From positions 1 to 54,954 of the forward strand of contig SVPJ01000009.1 in NCBI GenBank assembly GCA_015065885.1: a DNA stretch of 54,954 bases. Reading direction: 5' to 3'. The notes under the pieces were generated by a model. It worked only from the letters and a program-made list of their open reading frames with translations, was not told the DNA's origin and made no database searches. Made by a program: the position numbers and the translations under genes. This document shows positions 53,733 through 54,954 of this stretch, in pieces (position 1 is the stretch's first letter; each line of letters starts with the position of its first letter). This DNA comes from Oscillospiraceae bacterium. GTDB lineage: Bacteria > Bacillota > Clostridia > Oscillospirales > Acutalibacteraceae.

Positions 53733-54254
53733 ATGGCAGAACAAGCAAAATGGTATGTGGTGCACACCTTTTCCGGTTACGAAAACAAGGTGGCAACCAA
53801 TCTCGAAACGATCGTCGAGAACCGCAAACTGCAGGATTGGATCCACGAGATCCGCGTGCCTACCGAACTCGTCAGCGAGACCAAAGACGGCAAGACCCGC
53901 GAAGTGGAGCGCAAGGTGTTCCCGGGGTACGTGCTGGTCAAGATGGTCATGACCGACGAATCCTGGTACGTGGTGCGTAACGTCCGCGGCTGCACGGGTT
54001 TTGTCGGGCCGAACGGCAAGCCTGTTCCGCTCACCGAACAAGAGGTGGCGGCACTGGGTGTCGAACGGTACGAGGTGGAGATCGATTATCAGGTCGGCGA
54101 TACGGTGCGTATCACCGAAGGCCCGCTGGAGAACTTCTCCGGTACGGTGGATGCGATCGACCTCGAAAAGCGCAAGGTTCAGGTCACCATTTCGATGTTC
54201 GGTCGCGAAACGTCGGTGGAACTCGAACCGAATCAGGCACAGCGCATGGAATAA
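53733..54254 (+). CDS. nusG: Transcription factor NusG
   Basis: NusG binds RNA polymerase and modulates pausing, termination and coupling to ribosomes. The 173-aa protein has the NGN domain (KWYVVHTFSGYENKVATNLE, VFPGYVLVKM, WYVVRNVRGCTGFVG) and a C-terminal KOW domain (VGDTVRITEGPLENFSGTVDAID). Length and order are standard. ATG follows GGAAGGAAGGTACCC. Confidence 0.97.
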   Translation: MAEQAKWYVVHTFSGYENKVATNLETIVENRKLQDWIHEIRVPTELVSETKDGKTREVERKVFPGYVLVKMVMTDESWYVVRNVRGCTGFVGPNGKPVPLTEQEVAALGVERYEVEIDYQVGDTVRITEGPLENFSGTVDAIDLEKRKVQVTISMFGRETSVELEPNQAQRME

Positions 54255-54325
54255 GGCGCGGCCGCAACAGTTTTGTGTATCAGCGGGAGATCCGCTTTTA
54301 CTCTGCGCCGGACGCGATTCCGGCT

Positions 54326-54366
54326 GTGGGAGGTATCGCCCTGTGGGTGATGCCGCCAGTTACCAC
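54326..54366 (+). promoter_or_regulatory. Probable ribosomal protein L1 binding site before rplK
   Basis: GTGGGAGG (54326-54333) and GTTACCAC (54359-54366) close a stem through GTGG/CCAC with an asymmetric loop. A second helix, GGTATCGCCC/GGGTGATGCC, lies inside. This copies the L1-binding stalk of 23S rRNA (GGUGGGAGG...AUACCACC), the known target of autogenous control by L1. Confidence 0.7.
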
Positions 54367-54389
54367 GATTTTTGGAGGTGCAATGTAAA

Positions 54390-54815
54390 ATGGCTCAAAA
54401 GGTTACCGGTTACATCAAATTGCAGATCCCGGCGGGTAAGGCTACGCCGGCACCCCCTGTTGGTCCGGCTCTCGGTCAGCACGGTGTGAACATTATGGCT
54501 TTCACGAAGGAATTCAACGAGCGTACGAAGAACGACGTTGGTCTGATCATCCCCGTGGTGATCACCGTCTACGCGGACAAGTCGTTCACGTTCATCACCA
54601 AGACGCCCCCGGCTGCGGTCCTCATCAAGAAGGCTTGCGGCATCGACAAGGCGTCGGGTGTCCCGAACAAGACGAAGGTTGCGAAGCTCACGAAGGAGCA
54701 GGTACAGCAGATCGCCACTACCAAGATGCCCGATCTGAACGCGGCCAACATCGAGTCGGCTATGAGCATGGTCGCCGGCACGGCGCGCAGCATGGGCATT
54801 GAGGTCGAGGAATAA
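54390..54815 (+). CDS. rplK: Ribosomal protein L11
   Basis: The 141-aa product has the full L11 sequence: [40 protein letters not shown], and the rRNA-binding C-terminal domain ending [30 protein letters not shown]. The ATG at 54390 gives the standard start MAQKV. GGAGGTG (54374-54380) is closer to an ATG TAA minimal ORF at 54383-54388, leaving 9 bases to the true start. Confidence 0.97.
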   Translation: MAQKVTGYIKLQIPAGKATPAPPVGPALGQHGVNIMAFTKEFNERTKNDVGLIIPVVITVYADKSFTFITKTPPAAVLIKKACGIDKASGVPNKTKVAKLTKEQVQQIATTKMPDLNAANIESAMSMVAGTARSMGIEVEE

Positions 54816-54836
54816 TTTCTGCTGATAACCCGAACG

Positions 54837-54872
54837 GGTGGGAGGAAACCCTCTGACGTTCCGATTACCACC
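54837..54872 (+). promoter_or_regulatory. Second L1-stalk-like site, before rplA
   Basis: GGTGGGAGG (54837-54845) and ATTACCACC (54864-54872) pair through GGTGG/CCACC with the same GAGG and ATTA loop bases as the site before rplK. GGAAAC/GTTCC forms the inner helix. Confidence 0.7.
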
Positions 54873-54922
54873 GTATCGCGGGTGATTTCCGCGCGATAAC
54901 AAACAGGGAGGATTGAACCGTA

Positions 54923-54954
54923 ATGAAACATGGTAAGAAATATGTCGACAGCGC
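54923..54954 (+). CDS. rplA: Ribosomal protein L1, 5' end only
   Basis: The frame begins MKHGKKYVDS, the usual L1 start, after AGGGAGGATTGAACCGTA, and runs off the window end. L1 is the expected gene after rplK and is the likely repressor acting at the two stalk-like sites upstream. Confidence 0.85.
   Translation, partial: MKHGKKYVDS

Overview
The window looks like chromosome of a GC-rich member of the Clostridia, most likely an Oscillospiraceae/Ruminococcaceae-type gut anaerobe. Evidence: a SCIFF peptide with its radical-SAM maturase (a Clostridia hallmark), a cohesin surface protein plus a dockerin protein, strong AGGAGG-type ribosome binding sites, sigma-A promoters with 17-bp spacers, and the Firmicutes order rpmG-secE-nusG-rplK-rplA. 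No rRNA, tRNA, CRISPR array, transposase gene or prophage was seen.

Layout. 1-6.5 kb: membrane-anchored glycosidase-like protein, DegV, a large YfhO membrane protein and a Thr-rich surface cohesin. 6.5-9.4 kb: repeat-filled spacer, fucO, a structured 233-bp palindromic element and a PAP2 phosphatase. 9.5-13.7 kb: nucleotide-sugar dehydratase and DegT aminotransferase (surface glycan precursors), and a Gfo/Idh protein. 13.8-21.3 kb: HAD phosphatase, then a probable operon scfA-scfB-PLP decarboxylase-metF-MetH activation protein-metH. 21.3-25.1 kb: AraC regulator divergent from xylBA. 25.1-27.5 kb: Fic protein, TlpA-like thioredoxin and CcdA. 27.6-36.1 kb: ychF, GH78 rhamnosidase, HAD, transaldolase, DeoR regulator, fucI and its divergent AraC regulator. 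36.1-36.95 kb: AT-rich XRE/SLOG gene pair. 37-46 kb: ABC exporter, triple-repeat dockerin protein, hairpin ladder, secA. 46-50 kb: PiT transporter, GH99-like protein, TIM-barrel isomerase. 50-54.95 kb: HTH protein, argS, DUF1934, then rpmG, secE, nusG, rplK and the start of rplA.

How it fits together. Much of the window serves uptake and breakdown of plant or mucin sugars: rhamnose release, fucose isomerisation and lactaldehyde reduction, xylose isomerisation and phosphorylation, and transaldolase, each near a local AraC or DeoR regulator. The cohesin and dockerin proteins suggest a cell-surface docking system. The methionine cycle genes share a transcription unit with the SCIFF locus.

The main points for a second look are: a SCIFF precursor with Gly at the position of the Thr thought to be cross-linked in the model peptide; two rRNA-mimicking L1 sites around rplK; a Fic gene whose promoter spacer contains a repeated half-site; twin palindromes in the XRE/SLOG pair; and several families of non-coding palindromic repeats, three of which share sequence or termini. 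Coordinates of starts were moved inward where a ribosome binding site clearly chose a later codon.
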